From NCBI GenBank assembly GCA_031291795.1, contig JARLIJ010000245.1, positions 1 to 44,765 of the forward strand: DNA of 44,765 nt, given 5' to 3'. A model generated the notes under the pieces. It ran no database searches and had not been told where the DNA came from. It worked only from the letters and a program-made list of their open reading frames with translations. The position numbers and the translations under genes were made by a program. Source of the stretch: Acetobacteraceae bacterium. GTDB lineage: Bacteria > Pseudomonadota > Alphaproteobacteria > Acetobacterales > Acetobacteraceae. This document shows positions 43,015 to 44,765 of this stretch, piece after piece; position 1 is the first letter of the stretch, and each line of letters begins with the position of its first letter.

Positions 43015-44265
43015 TCATAGACGGACCATTCGGGCTGCGAAAAACCCATCGAGGCCGCCAAGTTCGGACCACATACCTGGATGCGTGCGCAGGAAGCCGT
43101 CCGCGGTGCGCGCTTCCGGGAGGGCGGCAAGTTCCTCAGCTGTGAACGGATCAAGCCGCAAGCCGCCGCGCGCCAAGGCCGCGGCGATACGTGGTTCGCC
43201 TTCCTCGGGCTGCAGCGAGCAGACGGCATAGACCAATCGCCCGCCAGGTCGCAGCATCGCCGCGGCCGAGGCCAGCAGAGCGTCCTGCGCCTCGGCCAGC
43301 GTCTGGACGTCGCGTGGGCGCTTGAGATGCAGGATGTCGGGATGGCGCCGGATCGTTCCGGTCGCACTGCACGGTGCGTCGAGCAGCACGGCGTCGAACG
43401 GGTCCGACGGTGTCCAGCTGTTGGCGTCGGCCTGCACGAGGTCGGCGGCCAGCCCCCAGCGGCGGAGGTTGTCGGCCAGCCGCGCAAGGCGGGCCGGGTC
43501 GCGTTCGAGCGCGGTGACCTGTGCGCCGGCCGCAGCGAGCTGGGCGGTCTTGCCGCCGGGCGCGGCGCAGAGATCGGCGATGCGCTCCCCGAGGCGGGGG
43601 GCCAGCAGCCGCGCGGGCAGCGCGGCGGCGGCGTCTTGCACCCAGAGGCGGCCCTCAGAAAACCCTGGAATATCAGCGACTCGCGTTCCGGCCGGGTAAC
43701 GCACGGAACCGGTCGGGAGTGGAATGGCCCCTGCTGGCGGTGACGTGCCTGCGCCGAGCGTCAGGTCGAGTGGCGCTTCAAGCTGATGGGCGGCGGCGAT
43801 GGCGCGGGCGGCGGGGCCCCAGGCCGTCCACAGCCAGGGCGGCGTGTCCAGCCGGGGCGCGTCAAGGTCCTGGAGCGCCGCCCCCCCGGCCGTCGCGACC
43901 TTGCGCAGCACCGCGTTGACCAGCCCGGAGAACGGCGCGAGGCCCTTTGTTCGGGTCAGTGCGACCGCCGTCGCGACGGCGGCGTGGCTGGGCGTTTCGA
44001 GCAAAAGCAGGCCCGCGGCGCCGATCCGCAGTACCAGCCGCACCGGTTCCGGCGGCTCCTTGCGCAGGAACGGCTCCAGCACCGCGTCCAGCGTCCCCGT
44101 CCGACGCAGGACCGAAGCGGCCAGCCGGTGTGCGGCCGCGCGGTCGCGCAGGTCGAGCGCGGGCAACGCGTCCAGCGCGTCCTCCAGCGAGCGGCGGCGG
44201 ACGAGGACGGCGGTCAGTAGGTCGAAGGCAGCTTCGCGGGTCGGATCTGGCATCGGCGGGTTCAT
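43015..44265 (-). CDS. rsmB: 16S rRNA (cytosine-C5) methyltransferase, RsmB family
   Basis: Methylates C967-type cytosine in 16S rRNA using SAM. 416 residues from the ATG at 44265 (an ATG at 44253 is also possible); the open frame to 44433 overlaps ftsY and is an artefact. The N-terminal NusB-like RNA-binding domain reads EAAFDLLTAVLVRRRSLEDAL...HRLAASVLRRTGTLDAVLEPFL and ends in LVNAVLRK. The catalytic domain has ADLCAAPGGKTAQLA, the Cys in LLDAPCSATGTIRRHPDI and the second Cys in YAVCSLQPEEGE. Starts 37 bases after ftsY. Confidence 0.94.
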   Translation of the reverse strand: MNPPMPDPTREAAFDLLTAVLVRRRSLEDALDALPALDLRDRAAAHRLAASVLRRTGTLDAVLEPFLRKEPPEPVRLVLRIGAAGLLLLETPSHAAVATAVALTRTKGLAPFSGLVNAVLRKVATAGGAALQDLDAPRLDTPPWLWTAWGPAARAIAAAHQLEAPLDLTLGAGTSPPAGAIPLPTGSVRYPAGTRVADIPGFSEGRLWVQDAAAALPARLLAPRLGERIADLCAAPGGKTAQLAAAGAQVTALERDPARLARLADNLRRWGLAADLVQADANSWTPSDPFDAVLLDAPCSATGTIRRHPDILHLKRPRDVQTLAEAQDALLASAAAMLRPGGRLVYAVCSLQPEEGEPRIAAALARGGLRLDPFTAEELAALPEARTADGFLRTHPGMWSELGGLDGFFAARMVRL

Positions 44266-44302
44266 GCGCGGGTTGCGGCCGGCTGGCCAGTCGGGATTCG
44301 GG

Positions 44303-44765
44303 CTACGCTGCCCCGACGAGACCGCGCGCAAACTCCCCGGCGTCGAACGGACGCAGGTCGGCGGCCTTCTCGCCCACGCCGACGGCATGCACGGGCAGGC
44401 CGAACGTCTCGGCCAGCGCCACCACGATGCCACCGCGGGCGCTGCCGTCCAGCTTGGTGACGATGAGGCCGGTGACGTCCACCATCTCCTTGAAAACCTT
44501 CACTTGCTGGACGGCGTTCTGGCCCGTGGTGGCGTCCAGCACCAGCAGCACCGAGTGCGGCGCGGTCGGATCCTGCTTGCGCAGGACTCGAATGATCTTG
44601 CGCAATTCCTCCATCAGCGCGGCCTTGTTGTGCAGCCGGCCGGCCGTGTCGATCAGCAATACGTCGGCGTCTTCGGCCATGGCGCCGGTCAGGGCATCGA
44701 ACGCCAGGCCGGCCGAGTCGGCGTTCTGGCCGCCGGAGACCACGGGCGTGCCGGTCCGCTCGCCC
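44303..44765 (-). CDS. ftsY: signal recognition particle receptor FtsY, C-terminal part (5' end outside window)
   Basis: SRP receptor GTPase targeting ribosomes to the inner membrane. The visible 154 residues cover the end of the NG domain: ERTGTPVV, ADVLLIDTAGRLHNKAALMEEL (G3 region), LVLDATTGQNAVQQVKVF, VTKLDGSARGG (G4, TKLD) and GVGEKAADLRPFDAGEFARGLVG at the C-terminus. The frame is open to the window edge. FtsY is preferred over Ffh because of the TGQNA and the DLRPF ending. Its stop is 37 bases before the rsmB ATG. Confidence 0.95.
   Translation of the reverse strand, partial: GERTGTPVVSGGQNADSAGLAFDALTGAMAEDADVLLIDTAGRLHNKAALMEELRKIIRVLRKQDPTAPHSVLLVLDATTGQNAVQQVKVFKEMVDVTGLIVTKLDGSARGGIVVALAETFGLPVHAVGVGEKAADLRPFDAGEFARGLVGAA

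Overview
The window is GC-rich DNA with tightly packed genes and no phage, transposase or CRISPR. Gene content and control signals point to an alphaproteobacterium, most likely of the Rhodospirillales/Acetobacteraceae type. The evidence is an rsmB-rpe-heparinase-purH block downstream of ftsY, EcfG-type stress promoters (GGAAC-N16/17-CGTT), FNR/FixK boxes (TTGAT-N4-ATCAA) and a cytochrome c'. The species assignment is inference.

Layout. 1-2053 is the 3' part of gyrB, converging with a dicarboxylate/amino-acid symporter (2204-3475). 3660-9570 is a three-gene minus-strand RND drug-type efflux operon (permease, adaptor, outer-membrane factor). 9863-17177 is a minus-strand copper/silver module: three small exported proteins, then overlapping cusC-, cusB- and cusA-like genes. 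It is headed by what looks like a textbook class II FNR/FixK promoter. 17569-19722 is an SDR oxidoreductase and amidase pair. 19791-24116 holds a cytochrome c', a LOG-family hydrolase, tRNA-Pro(CGG), a small lipoprotein with an EcfG-type promoter, PmbA and a Tim44-like protein.

24203-24820 is a decayed methyltransferase gene. 24968-29775 looks like a small catabolic island: a glutamine-synthetase-like ligase, a split ThDP decarboxylase, a metallo-beta-lactamase-fold hydrolase and an MFS transporter. 29881-30990 is a stress/redox group: a DUF883 protein behind an EcfG-type promoter, a membrane partner, and a CBS-domain protein behind a second FNR/FixK box. 31164-37526 holds an M16 peptidase, a divergent ClC channel with CBS domains, a DenD-like dehydrogenase divergent from a diaminopropionate ammonia-lyase, and a DUF2939 protein. 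37669-37862 is a MITE-like palindromic element whose end contains the purH stop codon. 37862-44765 is housekeeping on the minus strand: ftsY (partial), rsmB, rpe, heparinase II/III-like, a glycosyltransferase and purH.

The most notable points are the apparent oxygen/redox control of the copper module, two separate EcfG promoters, the mobile-type repeat at the purH stop, the orphan decarboxylase-ligase-hydrolase-transporter island, and the broken methyltransferase whose two lesions can be read directly.
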